Shown one piece after another: positions 26,389 to 34,862 of a DNA stretch of 37,721 bases. The first letter of the stretch is position 1, and each line of letters starts with the position of its first letter. Source of the DNA: Leptospiraceae bacterium (GTDB taxonomy: Bacteria; Spirochaetota; Leptospiria; Leptospirales; Leptonemataceae); NCBI GenBank assembly GCA_020441005.1, contig JAGRNA010000065.1, positions 1 to 37,721 of the forward strand. The letters run 5' to 3'. The notes beneath the pieces are model-generated. The model was not told the origin of the DNA and ran no database searches. It was given only the letters and a program-made list of their open reading frames with translations. The position numbers were made by a program, and so were the translations under genes.

Positions 26389-27367
26389 CAGTCCAGGTAG
26401 CAATCGGGGAATGTTTCAAGTCCCCCAACTTTTGGGGCTCATTCCGTTGATTTACCATAACCAGGGAATTCGGCTGGGTCAATTGCGTCAAATAGCAGGT
26501 TATCGGCGGGTATCAGACTTGCTGGCTGATTTAGAGCAAATGATGCTCTTTGGAGTGCCACCCTTTGGTCCGGCAGATTTCATTTCTGTGATCATTGAAC
26601 AGGATCAGGTATATCTGGATTTTCCCCAGGGTCAGGAAAGACCGCTGGCCCTGGATTCTGGCGAGTGGAGAAGTTTGCAGCAATTATTGCAACGGGCCAT
26701 GCATTTTCAGAGCAGCGGCCAGCGCAATTCCGAGATGATCAAGGCGATCCTCGAAAAAATCAGCACAATCCCTATGCAGGTGGTTCATCCAGATGAGAAC
26801 CAGTTAAAAAACAGCATCATTCGAGAAGCGCTTGAAAACGAGGAGCAATTGGAGTTTACTTACAAATCTTTATCTTCCAGAGAGCCGGAAGTGCGTCGGG
26901 TGGATCCATGGGCCTTGTTTCAAAATCAGGATAAAAACTATTTGATCGCATTTTGCCATACCAGACAGTCTGCGCGCATCTTCCTGGTCTCCCGTATGAA
27001 CGATCCAGCGGTGCTGGATGTTGAGGTGGAAAACCCATGTCCGGCTGACGTGCAGGAATTGGTTCAGCATAGTATTGTGAACCTGGATCAAAGCCAGGGT
27101 ATTACAGTGCGGATAGCCTTTGAACCGGGCCTGACGACAGTTTTGGAAAGGCAATTAGCATCTTTACAGGTTCGCAATGACATAGCAGACAGACCGGAAT
27201 GGTTACACAAGGAGTGGCGCATTGCGGATTGTAAAATCAACTCCCGGATATGGTTTTTGGACTACTTACGCGGATTTGGTCCGCGAATTGTAATCCTTGA
27301 GCCTGCTTTTATGCGTCATGATTATCGGGATTCATTGGCAGCAGTACCGCAAATTACGCAACTGTAA
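26375..27367 (+). CDS. Second WYL-domain regulator of a tandem pair
   Basis: 330 residues. The N-terminal HTH-like part (LIPLIYHNQGIRLGQLRQIA) lacks the DKDELRKLG helix of its partner. The WYL core is EEQLEFTYKSLSSREPEVRRV and PWALFQNQDKNYLIAFCHTR. It begins inside the end of the first WYL gene, so both are co-translated, as with PafB/PafC, which form a heterodimer. A heteromeric regulator is therefore likely. Targets are unknown; the divergent hydrolase is the nearest candidate. Confidence 0.82.
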   Translation: MLMNDSPGSNRGMFQVPQLLGLIPLIYHNQGIRLGQLRQIAGYRRVSDLLADLEQMMLFGVPPFGPADFISVIIEQDQVYLDFPQGQERPLALDSGEWRSLQQLLQRAMHFQSSGQRNSEMIKAILEKISTIPMQVVHPDENQLKNSIIREALENEEQLEFTYKSLSSREPEVRRVDPWALFQNQDKNYLIAFCHTRQSARIFLVSRMNDPAVLDVEVENPCPADVQELVQHSIVNLDQSQGITVRIAFEPGLTTVLERQLASLQVRNDIADRPEWLHKEWRIADCKINSRIWFLDYLRGFGPRIVILEPAFMRHDYRDSLAAVPQITQL

Positions 27368-27419
27368 CGACAATCACGTAGTGAAAGAGCGTGCTATATC
27401 CACCCCATACAATCCTCGT

Positions 27420-28781
27420 TTAGCGCGGCAGCAGGATGACTGCCTGTTCAAGGTGGGCTGTCTGGGGATAGCAGTCGCACAGGCTGGCGTGGACTGCCTT
27501 GTAGCGCTCCTGCAACAAAGCCAGGTCGCGGATTTGTGTTTGAGGATTACAGGAGATGTATAAAATACATTCCGGCTGCAGCGTATTTATGATCCAGGCG
27601 GCAAGGTCTTTATGAATTCCCGGCCGGGGCGGATCCATGACCAGCAAGCCTGGTTTGCCAGCCGGCTGGATGGCAGCAATGCCGGCGCTACTATTTAGAT
27701 CGACTACTCGAAAATCGAGCTGCTCTGGCGGTAGAATTTGATTGGTCGGGGCGCTCTGGATTGCAGCCGGTACCAGTTCCAGGCCCTGAATTTTTGTAAA
27801 AGCACCCTGGCAGCGCTGTGAAATAATGCGGCTTAAAACACCGGAGCCACAGTACAAATCCAGCATCAGTCGGCTCTGAATTGCGCCGCTGTCCAGAATC
27901 TGATGTAACTGCGGCAGAACAGAGTCTAGCAGGAGATCAAAAGCGGGCGGATTGGGCTGAAAAAAACTGTTGTAAGGCACACTGAATTCGATGCCGCCCA
28001 GTTTTTCTGTATAGTCAAGGCGGCCATAAATCAGGGCCGCATCCTCAGTAACCGAATTTTCGGATTGGGCATCGCTCTGGCATAAAAGCAAAGACACCTG
28101 CGGCAGTTCATTCTGTAAACGCGCGGCAACAGTCTCCAGCCAGTTTTGCAGCTCTGGATCAGCGTGGTGTTCCTGCAGGGCATTCAGGATAATCACACCG
28201 CTTTCGAAGCCGGTTCGAATCGTACAGTATTTTAGTATTCCCTGGTTCTCGGAACGGTTAAACGCTAGCTGCGGTTTTTCACTTAAAAGACTGCGAATCA
28301 GCTGCAGACAATGATTAGCCATCGGACTTTGGACAGCGCATTCTTCAATGTCTACAAAGGATCGAAAATCCCCGGCCGGCCGCTGGCCGATCACGCTGCC
28401 GTTGATCGCAAAATCCATGCGATGCCGATGAGCCCGGTCCCTGGGTGCAGCGATCCGCACAGGCTGGATGCCACAGAGTGCCTTCATTTGAGATTCGACA
28501 GGCGCGCATTTTAGATCCAGCTGATAATCATAGCGCAAATGCTGGCCGCGGCAGCCGCCACACTGCCCGAATACCCTGCAAAAGGGATCACTCAACTCCA
28601 ATTCTGCCGGGTATTCATCAGCCCTTTCAATCTTTACAACTTTGAAGGATTTCTTCTTGCCCTGTTTCAGCTGAAACTGGACCAGATCACCGGGTAAGGC
28701 AAAGGGGACCGACCAGACTCGCCGGCCGTATTCTAAATCTCCTTCCAGATTGGCATTTAATCGCTGGATGGGCAAGGCCAT
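27420..28781 (-). CDS. 23S rRNA (uracil-5-)-methyltransferase, RlmD/RumA family
   Basis: 453 residues. An N-terminal TRAM-like beta domain (about 5-60) is followed by a 4Fe-4S site with Cys68, Cys74, Cys77 and Cys148, spaced as in RumA. The SAM domain has DLYCGSGVLSRII, then MDPPRPGIHKDL, catalytic nucleophile Cys411 in ISCNPQT, and base Glu445 in HLEQA. The family methylates U747 or U1939 of 23S rRNA with SAM. Which site is used here cannot be told. It begins 2 nt after the MBL-fold hydrolase stop, so the two form an operon. Confidence 0.92.
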   Translation of the reverse strand: MALPIQRLNANLEGDLEYGRRVWSVPFALPGDLVQFQLKQGKKKSFKVVKIERADEYPAELELSDPFCRVFGQCGGCRGQHLRYDYQLDLKCAPVESQMKALCGIQPVRIAAPRDRAHRHRMDFAINGSVIGQRPAGDFRSFVDIEECAVQSPMANHCLQLIRSLLSEKPQLAFNRSENQGILKYCTIRTGFESGVIILNALQEHHADPELQNWLETVAARLQNELPQVSLLLCQSDAQSENSVTEDAALIYGRLDYTEKLGGIEFSVPYNSFFQPNPPAFDLLLDSVLPQLHQILDSGAIQSRLMLDLYCGSGVLSRIISQRCQGAFTKIQGLELVPAAIQSAPTNQILPPEQLDFRVVDLNSSAGIAAIQPAGKPGLLVMDPPRPGIHKDLAAWIINTLQPECILYISCNPQTQIRDLALLQERYKAVHASLCDCYPQTAHLEQAVILLPR

Positions 28782-28783
28782 AG

Positions 28784-29737
28784 TTAAAGTGAATAGACCG
28801 CGCCTTCCACGCCGACTTCAACTGTCAAAGTATCCTTGTTTTTTGAATCATGATCGGTCAGGTATTCTAGACCATCCTGGTACAGTTCCAGCACTTTGGC
28901 GTCTATATAGGTCGGTTCATGATGCGTCAGCACCAGTTTCCTGACATTCCATTGCAGGGCGCATTCGATTGTGTTCTGCGTGGGGGTATGGCCCCAGCCA
29001 ATTTTGGCGCTGGCATCTTCCATGGTATATTGCGCGTCCATCACCAATAGATCTGCATCGGCGAAAAAACCACGAGACATTTCTATCTGCTCTGCCAGGT
29101 CCGGGCCAAAATATTCCGTATCGGTGGCAAAGATGAATTTTTTGCCGTTACGCTCGATCTTGAACGCTGCTGCTCCGCCAGGATGCTTTAAATTAAATGA
29201 ACTAACCTTGAAACCGCTGATTTCTTGATGAGTATCGTTTTCAAAGAGGTGAAAGCTGCGGCTGGAAGCCATTTGCTTGAATTCAACCGGAAAATGTTCA
29301 AAAGTCTGCTGTCGGATGAAGCGTTCTTCACAGTCGGGAAATGCGGAATAAATATGCAGCTCATGACCCGGCAGATAACCCGGCACAAAAAAGGGCCAGC
29401 CCTGCATATGATCCCAGTGGGTATGGGTCAGCAGTATATTGTAAACCCTGGGTGGCCCCTTGCCCATTAATTCGTAACCGAGCATGCGGGCGCCGGTACC
29501 CAGGTCCAGAATCAGAAAATCATCACCATCGCGGACCTCAACGCAAGTGGTTTCGCCGCCAATCAGGGTCGCCGTCTCAATGGGCAGTTCCTCAATCACG
29601 TTGGCGGCCGGCTTTTGAGGATCGGTCTGCCAACGGTCACGGGCGAACTCCAGGGCCCGCTTCAAACGGCTGCGATATTCCGCCGAGGTGATTGGTGTTG
29701 GAATGGATCCTCTTACTCCCCAAAGTTTGATATACAC
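28784..29737 (-). CDS. MBL-fold metal-dependent hydrolase
   Basis: 317 residues with a metallo-beta-lactamase fold: N-terminal KLWGVRGSIPTP, metal motif THTHWDHMQG, later ligands near LKHPGG, ATDTEYFG and LTHHEP. GWGHTPTQ precedes the last one. The GVRGS start and these motifs occur in a family of MBL phosphodiesterase-like or uncharacterised hydrolases, so substrates such as cyclic nucleotides, RNA or DNA are open. The start appears to be GTG 29737. It precedes the rRNA methyltransferase by 2 nt. Confidence 0.85.
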   Translation of the reverse strand: MYIKLWGVRGSIPTPITSAEYRSRLKRALEFARDRWQTDPQKPAANVIEELPIETATLIGGETTCVEVRDGDDFLILDLGTGARMLGYELMGKGPPRVYNILLTHTHWDHMQGWPFFVPGYLPGHELHIYSAFPDCEERFIRQQTFEHFPVEFKQMASSRSFHLFENDTHQEISGFKVSSFNLKHPGGAAAFKIERNGKKFIFATDTEYFGPDLAEQIEMSRGFFADADLLVMDAQYTMEDASAKIGWGHTPTQNTIECALQWNVRKLVLTHHEPTYIDAKVLELYQDGLEYLTDHDSKNKDTLTVEVGVEGAVYSL

Positions 29738-29820
29738 AGCAGTACCAAATAAAAATTATGCTCAGGTTACAGATCGGCCGGGAAGTGAACCAGTGCAATC
29801 ATTTCCTGAGAATGAGCTTA

Positions 29821-30495
29821 ATGTCAAGACGAAACCCGGAAATAGAGCAGCGTTTATGGCAGCAAGTCACCCGACGCCGGCCCTGGCATACGGAGCCAGA
29901 AATCCTGGTTCCGACTGAATGTACCCCCTTCAAAGAAAGCATTTTGTTTGCAGAGCCCACAAATTTTCGCGTCCTGGAACTGGGCAGCGGCTGGGGGGAG
30001 TATGCTGGAGCATACCTGAAAGACCACCCGGATCACAACTATATAGCCTTTGAGATCAAAGTGGATCGCATTTTAAATACCCTGCGCCTCGTGCGACGCA
30101 GCGGAGCGCATGCACTACGCATGATTCCCGTCAACCTGAACTGGTATTTCGAGCAAATTCTGCCGCCCGCAGCATTTGATCTGGTGATTGTCAATTTTCC
30201 TGACCCGTGGCCCAAGCGCCGTCACTGGAAACACAGATTGATCCAGAGTCCCTTTCCGGACGCGCTAGGCAGCTTGCTGCGGCCGGGGGCTTGTCTGCAA
30301 GTAGCCACTGATTACGGACCCTACGCCAGACGAATGCTGAGTATCTTTCGGCAACATCCGCGATTCAAAAGCCTTGTGCAAGACCCGGATTACCGCCGGG
30401 AGCGTTTTGCTTCTGCGTATAGCACAAAATTTGAACGAATACAGCGGGCAGCCGGCAAGCGCCCCTATTATATGTCATGGCAATATCATCCCTGA
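29821..30495 (+). CDS. trmB: tRNA (guanine-N7-)-methyltransferase
   Basis: About 224 residues. TrmB methylates guanosine 46 of tRNA with SAM. Features are the SAM site LELGSGWGEYA, FEIKVDRILNTLRLV, and the TrmB signature NFPDPWPKRRHWKHRL. ATG 29821 is chosen; 29812 and 29758 are in-frame alternatives, the last making an unusual N-terminal extension. It starts 83 nt from the divergent MBL gene and its 3' end lies 38 nt before the cation exporter. Confidence 0.9.
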   Translation: MSRRNPEIEQRLWQQVTRRRPWHTEPEILVPTECTPFKESILFAEPTNFRVLELGSGWGEYAGAYLKDHPDHNYIAFEIKVDRILNTLRLVRRSGAHALRMIPVNLNWYFEQILPPAAFDLVIVNFPDPWPKRRHWKHRLIQSPFPDALGSLLRPGACLQVATDYGPYARRMLSIFRQHPRFKSLVQDPDYRRERFASAYSTKFERIQRAAGKRPYYMSWQYHP

Positions 30496-30533
30496 ATTGT
30501 TATCATATTGAATATTGTTATACAAGGTACGTT

Positions 30534-31499
30534 ATGTCGAATTCAGCCAGTCATTCTCATTCCTCGCATGGTCATACTCATAATCATTCTCATGATCACG
30601 GCCATCATCATGGCCTGGCACCCGATGCGAGCCCTGCCTGGCGTTTCTATGTCAGCATTGGTCTCAATCTGGTTTTCGCTCTGGCGGAGCTCGGTGCCGG
30701 GATGGTTCTGGGAGCAATGTCGCTTGTCGCTGATGCGGGCCACAATCTCAGCGATGTGGCCGCTCTGGTATTGGCGCTGGTGGCGTTATTGCTCAATCGG
30801 GTAAAACCGGGTCAGCGTTTTTCGTATGGTCTCGGCCGCTTCAGTATTTTGATCACCCTGATTAATGCCTTGCTATTGCTGGCTGCGGTGACAGGGATTG
30901 TCTGGGAAAGCCTGCAGCGCTGGAACACAACTGCGGATCTGCCGGCTGTAGAAATGATGATTGTCGCCGGCATTGGAATCATCATTAATGCATTTGCAGC
31001 TTTCCTGTTTTATAAAGACAGTCAGCACGATTTGAATATCCGGGCGGCGTTTTTGCATTTAGCGGCTGATACCCTGATATCTGTCGGGGTGGTGGTCGGA
31101 GCGGTATTGATTCACTTTACCGGATGGAATACTATAGACACCTTGATTGCATTGGCGATTGCAATCCTTGTCGGATGGGGTGCATTGCGGCTTCTGATTC
31201 AGGCTGTCAGCCTGCTTTTGGATGCTGTTCCGGATCATCTGAAACTTTCCAAATTGCAGGAATATATTGAATCGCAGGTAGAGGTAGCGGAGTGTCATGA
31301 CCTGCATGTCTGGGCATTGAGTACCAGTCACTACGCTTTAAGTGTGCATGTTGTGCTGAATACTGGTTCACAGCTGCCGTCCGGATTTTCAGCGGACAGC
31401 TTGATTGAGCGTTTGCAACAGGGTTTGCAAGAGCGCTTTACGATCCGGCATTGTACGATTCAAGTCGAAAACCAATCCCTGCAGGATGCCTGCTGTTAA
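30534..31499 (+). CDS. Cation diffusion facilitator (zinc-type exporter)
   Basis: About 321 residues. This proton-coupled CDF transporter exports Zn2+ or similar metals. Residues 7-26 contain 11 His, a metal-binding N-terminal tail. Six membrane helices follow, with metal-site motifs SLVADAGHNLSD in TM2 and HLAADTLISVGV in TM5, then a cytoplasmic ferredoxin-like C-terminal domain with HDLHVWALSTSHYALSVHV. The layout is close to ZitB/CzcD. ATG 30534 follows AAGG. The tail end nearly touches the convergent DUF455-like gene. Confidence 0.92.
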   Translation: MSNSASHSHSSHGHTHNHSHDHGHHHGLAPDASPAWRFYVSIGLNLVFALAELGAGMVLGAMSLVADAGHNLSDVAALVLALVALLLNRVKPGQRFSYGLGRFSILITLINALLLLAAVTGIVWESLQRWNTTADLPAVEMMIVAGIGIIINAFAAFLFYKDSQHDLNIRAAFLHLAADTLISVGVVVGAVLIHFTGWNTIDTLIALAIAILVGWGALRLLIQAVSLLLDAVPDHLKLSKLQEYIESQVEVAECHDLHVWALSTSHYALSVHVVLNTGSQLPSGFSADSLIERLQQGLQERFTIRHCTIQVENQSLQDACC

Positions 31500-31506
31500 T
31501 CTGGAG

Positions 31507-33501
31507 TCAGTTTGGCATAACCCGCAGCCAGGCTTGCGGCCCATTGCCATTTGTGTCCAGCAGGGGCAAATCGCCCTGGAACAGTTTCTGATCCCGGGCC
31601 TGCCACGGCTCTGGATTCGGTAGTGAACCCAATTGCAGCCGGCCCTGGCGTCCGGGGTAGAGTATACGACCGAGGCTTAGAGCCAGGTGACCCATCGTAC
31701 GCCGGAAATTGACCTCCACAACCGGTCTCAGTTTCAGACGTCCCTTGTCTTGAATCAGCATGGCATCAACCCCCACTGGTCCGCGCCACTGCGGCCAGAT
31801 TTCAGGCAGGGCAGTCTGAATAGATTCGGCAAGCAGCGCGACGAGTGTCCGGCCGGAGCTATCTCTTTGATGCAGCAGTTTGAGTTGATCGGGTGTCATC
31901 ACCTGACTGTACCGGGCTATGATATGGCCGCGGTAGCCTCCGGCATTATTCGTCTCGAATTGTAGAATCCCTTTTTGAAAATACTGCCCGTTCGGATGGG
32001 CATCATACAAAAAGCAAAGATCGCAAACTTTCTGGTAACGCTTTTCCAGTAACCATTCTTGTGTCGGACCATTATGCAGCAGCTGACGCCGGGCCCGGCT
32101 TTCCAGCCATTGGCGGCAATCCTGTTCATCCAGGCGGATTTGTCCCCGTCCGGCGGCTGAAAAGACCGGCTTGACAATCCATGCCCCGGCAGTCGCTGAT
32201 TTGATATACTCATCTATTTGGTGAGCGGACAGGATACGGCCCTGGGCAAATTCCAGACTGGCATGGTTGCATTGGTCGGCCAGCCTGGCTTCCAGGTCAA
32301 TGCTGCGCTGTCGATGGTAGCCGAATTCCGGCCGCTGTTGAATGTTGCCCAACCGCTGCTGTTGCCAGACCGGGCTATGGTCTATCAAGGTCTTGTATTC
32401 CTGGAAATCATTTTGATTCCAGAGCCAAAATTCCAGACTGCCCGCCTTACGATTCTGCCAGTCCTTTAATTGAGCCGGAGCAAGGATTTGCGGCAATTGG
32501 GTCCGAAATTCCAGTAGTCGCTGCTGCAGCTCTGTTGTAGGTCGCCGGCTGCTAACTACAATATCATCATTGGCTGCCGTCCATAGATACAACTGCCCCA
32601 GTGTTGCCTGGATTTGAGTTCGTTTGGCAGCTTCGTTCTTTAGTTTGTAAAAGTCTGATTCCTGGCCGCCGCGGAAATACCAGATCGTGGGTATCTTGCC
32701 CCGGGAGTAACCATGGGTACGCAACTGCTGTATAAAACCGGTATCCAGTCCGGCTTTGGTACGACCCTCTACATCAAAAGGTGCCTGGCTGCCTCGTGCT
32801 CGTACCGGATTGATCGGCCAGGGGAGATTTTGCGCATAATACTCCCATAGATCACGCCGACTGTCCGGGTGCCACCGCTGAATCCAGCGCAGGCTATTGG
32901 CCACATGACCGACTTCATCAGCATGTACGATTTGGAGAACATTGACGGAATCCAAATCCGCGATACGCTGAAATGCCTGTATATACTTCAAGCAGTAATC
33001 CAGATTGGCCTGTTCAAAGGTCAATCCCAGGATTAGCAGGATTTGGCTGAGTTCCGTCTGGTTGGCGCAGGCCCGCCAAAAAAAGTCATTCACCCCCAAA
33101 GCCCCGAACTCCAGCCCGCAGCGTAGCATTTGGTGCAGGTACAGACGCATGTGTTTTTGCTCTTCGAAAATTGTATGCAGGATGGATTCTCGGAAAGCTG
33201 GATCTGCTTCGGGAAAGCGGAGCAATATCAAGGCCATGATTTCAATTGCCAGGAGTTCATGATTGGCGAAAAAATGAAACACCTTGCCGCGTTCTGTCGG
33301 GGACTGTTCGAGTTGATGCAGGGAAGGAAAGGAACTGCGCTTTCTTTGCTGCTGCAGCCCCAGTTCCGCAGTACGGTGCGGCCAGGCTGGAATTGATCGG
33401 ACTGGCCCAGGATGATGATCCGTCCAGGCAGTGATGGAACGCAGCTTGTTGTCCAGACCTGGTTCGAAAAGCAGTCCTTCGGCAAATTCGCGTATTTCCA
33501 T
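31507..33501 (-). CDS. DUF455-like ferritin fold fused to ATP-grasp-like domain
   Basis: 664 residues with two distinct parts. The N-terminal part (about 60-210) resembles DUF455, a ferritin-like helical family. Candidate metal ligands are Glu82 in FANHELLAIE, Glu113/Glu114 and His117 in FEEQKHMRLY, Glu163, and Glu196/His199 in ADEVGHVA. The C-terminal part (about 400-620) has ATP-grasp features: WIVKPVFSAAGRGQI with Lys444, EWLLEKRY, GPVGVDAMLI, and VEVNFRRTMGH with Glu596 and Asn598. ATP-grasp enzymes join carboxylates to amines; a metal-dependent oxidase or modifying step joined to ligation is plausible, but the product is unknown. Its start overlaps the region of the divergent cyclase start. 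Confidence 0.75.
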   Translation of the reverse strand: MEIREFAEGLLFEPGLDNKLRSITAWTDHHPGPVRSIPAWPHRTAELGLQQQRKRSSFPSLHQLEQSPTERGKVFHFFANHELLAIEIMALILLRFPEADPAFRESILHTIFEEQKHMRLYLHQMLRCGLEFGALGVNDFFWRACANQTELSQILLILGLTFEQANLDYCLKYIQAFQRIADLDSVNVLQIVHADEVGHVANSLRWIQRWHPDSRRDLWEYYAQNLPWPINPVRARGSQAPFDVEGRTKAGLDTGFIQQLRTHGYSRGKIPTIWYFRGGQESDFYKLKNEAAKRTQIQATLGQLYLWTAANDDIVVSSRRPTTELQQRLLEFRTQLPQILAPAQLKDWQNRKAGSLEFWLWNQNDFQEYKTLIDHSPVWQQQRLGNIQQRPEFGYHRQRSIDLEARLADQCNHASLEFAQGRILSAHQIDEYIKSATAGAWIVKPVFSAAGRGQIRLDEQDCRQWLESRARRQLLHNGPTQEWLLEKRYQKVCDLCFLYDAHPNGQYFQKGILQFETNNAGGYRGHIIARYSQVMTPDQLKLLHQRDSSGRTLVALLAESIQTALPEIWPQWRGPVGVDAMLIQDKGRLKLRPVVEVNFRRTMGHLALSLGRILYPGRQGRLQLGSLPNPEPWQARDQKLFQGDLPLLDTNGNGPQAWLRVMPN

Positions 33502-33529
33502 GGTTTTTTGTAATATACAACCTGGGGCT

Positions 33530-34858
33530 GTGAGTCAGAAATTACCTGTGACCGCCCCTGCGCCTTTCAAGTCATCTTTGTTAAAGGAAGAATACCGCGC
33601 TGAACTTTTGATCGCCCATGTCCGCATTATTATTTTCTTTCTGGGATTGATCGATGCCCTTTTGGATCATTATTTTTTTAGCGGTCTTTCTGGAAACAAG
33701 GAACACGTAGAATACCGGATTTTCGGATTATTGATTTGTATCGGGATTTCCAGCGCGATATTGTTAGAAGTCAAATCCTTCGGCACGGAGCGGTTAAAAA
33801 AGTACTATGGCGCCTATGTAAAATATCTTTATATTACAGTCGATGTGCTGATGGTAACAATCTTTTTGCACCTGGGCTTGACCGAAACTCGTCTGGATGG
33901 TATCATCGACATTCCAGTAAAAAGTATTCTAGCGATTGCCTTTACTGTACCAACAACGCTGTTTTTAATTCTTGGGATCCTGCGTTTTAGTCCCCGAGGC
34001 AGCGTGTATACTCTTGTTTTGTGTTTGCTTGCCTATGTGGTTGTTGTTGAAATCAGAGGGTATTATCCGAATATTGCAGATTATTTTTTCAGGGAAGATC
34101 GAGTCAATTTTGCGCCGGTGTTCTTTTTTAACACTACTATTCTGATGGGGGTCATTGCGACTTTCATTGCCTATCGCTTACGCCGTCTGATTCAACGCAG
34201 CAAGCGCCAGGAAAACCTCGAGCGCTTTTTGCCCGAACAACTGGCCCGCGACATTGTCGACGGCCGTCAGGGGTTTGAATTAAAGGGCAAGCGCAGCCGG
34301 GTCACTGTACTCTTTGCCGACATTCGCGGTTTTACCAGTCTCGCCGAAAAGGAAGAGCCCGAGGCAGTCATCGATCTGTTGAATACCTATCTAAACGATA
34401 TGATCGAAATTATTTTTCGTTACCAGGGCAGTATTGATAAAATTATGGGTGATGGAATCATGGCCATCTTCGGCGCTCCGCTGGATAGTACCGAGGCACC
34501 CCGACATGCGGTTCAATCGGCCCTTGATATGCTGCGCAAGCTGGAAGATTTTAATCAGATCCGTAAAATACAGGGCCATCGTCCATTACAAATCGGCATC
34601 GGTATCCATACCGGTGATGTAATATTAGGCAACATTGGTACCCGGCGGCGGATGGACTACACTGCCATCGGCGACACAGTAAACACAGCTTCTCGTCTGG
34701 AAAGCCTGACCAAGAAACTGGATTATCCGATTTTGCTGTCCGGGCCGACTCGAGAATCACTCAATGGAGATTTTAAACTGAAGGATATGGGCAAGGTCCG
34801 CATCCGCGGCAAAGCCGAAAAATTGAATTTATACGGGATAGAGGCCGCATCCAGCTGA
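33530..34858 (+). CDS. Six-TM class III adenylate cyclase
   Basis: About 442 residues. Six hydrophobic segments (about 25-215) precede a class III cyclase domain. All catalytic residues are visible: metal-binding Asp264 in LFADIRGFTS and Asp308 in MGDGIMAIFG, adenine-selecting Lys304 in SIDKIMGD and Thr378 in DYTAIGD, and transition-state Asn385 and Arg389 in TVNTASRLE. The Lys/Thr pair is typical of bacterial adenylyl cyclases such as CyaC. A linker FLPEQLARDI joins it to the membrane part. The start is uncertain: GTG 33530 is proposed, with ATG 33500 overlapping the divergent gene as an alternative. It probably makes cAMP in response to a membrane signal. Confidence 0.88.
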   Translation: MSQKLPVTAPAPFKSSLLKEEYRAELLIAHVRIIIFFLGLIDALLDHYFFSGLSGNKEHVEYRIFGLLICIGISSAILLEVKSFGTERLKKYYGAYVKYLYITVDVLMVTIFLHLGLTETRLDGIIDIPVKSILAIAFTVPTTLFLILGILRFSPRGSVYTLVLCLLAYVVVVEIRGYYPNIADYFFREDRVNFAPVFFFNTTILMGVIATFIAYRLRRLIQRSKRQENLERFLPEQLARDIVDGRQGFELKGKRSRVTVLFADIRGFTSLAEKEEPEAVIDLLNTYLNDMIEIIFRYQGSIDKIMGDGIMAIFGAPLDSTEAPRHAVQSALDMLRKLEDFNQIRKIQGHRPLQIGIGIHTGDVILGNIGTRRRMDYTAIGDTVNTASRLESLTKKLDYPILLSGPTRESLNGDFKLKDMGKVRIRGKAEKLNLYGIEAASS

Positions 34859-34862
34859 GTCT

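Noticed and set aside
28201-28225. GGTTCGAATC resembling a tRNA T-loop
   Set aside because: It falls within the rRNA methyltransferase coding region and no acceptor or anticodon stem can be built around it.
30534-30612. CAT-rich repeat that could be read as a microsatellite
   Set aside because: It encodes the His-rich N-terminal metal-binding tail of the CDF exporter and varies in codons, as expected for selection on protein.
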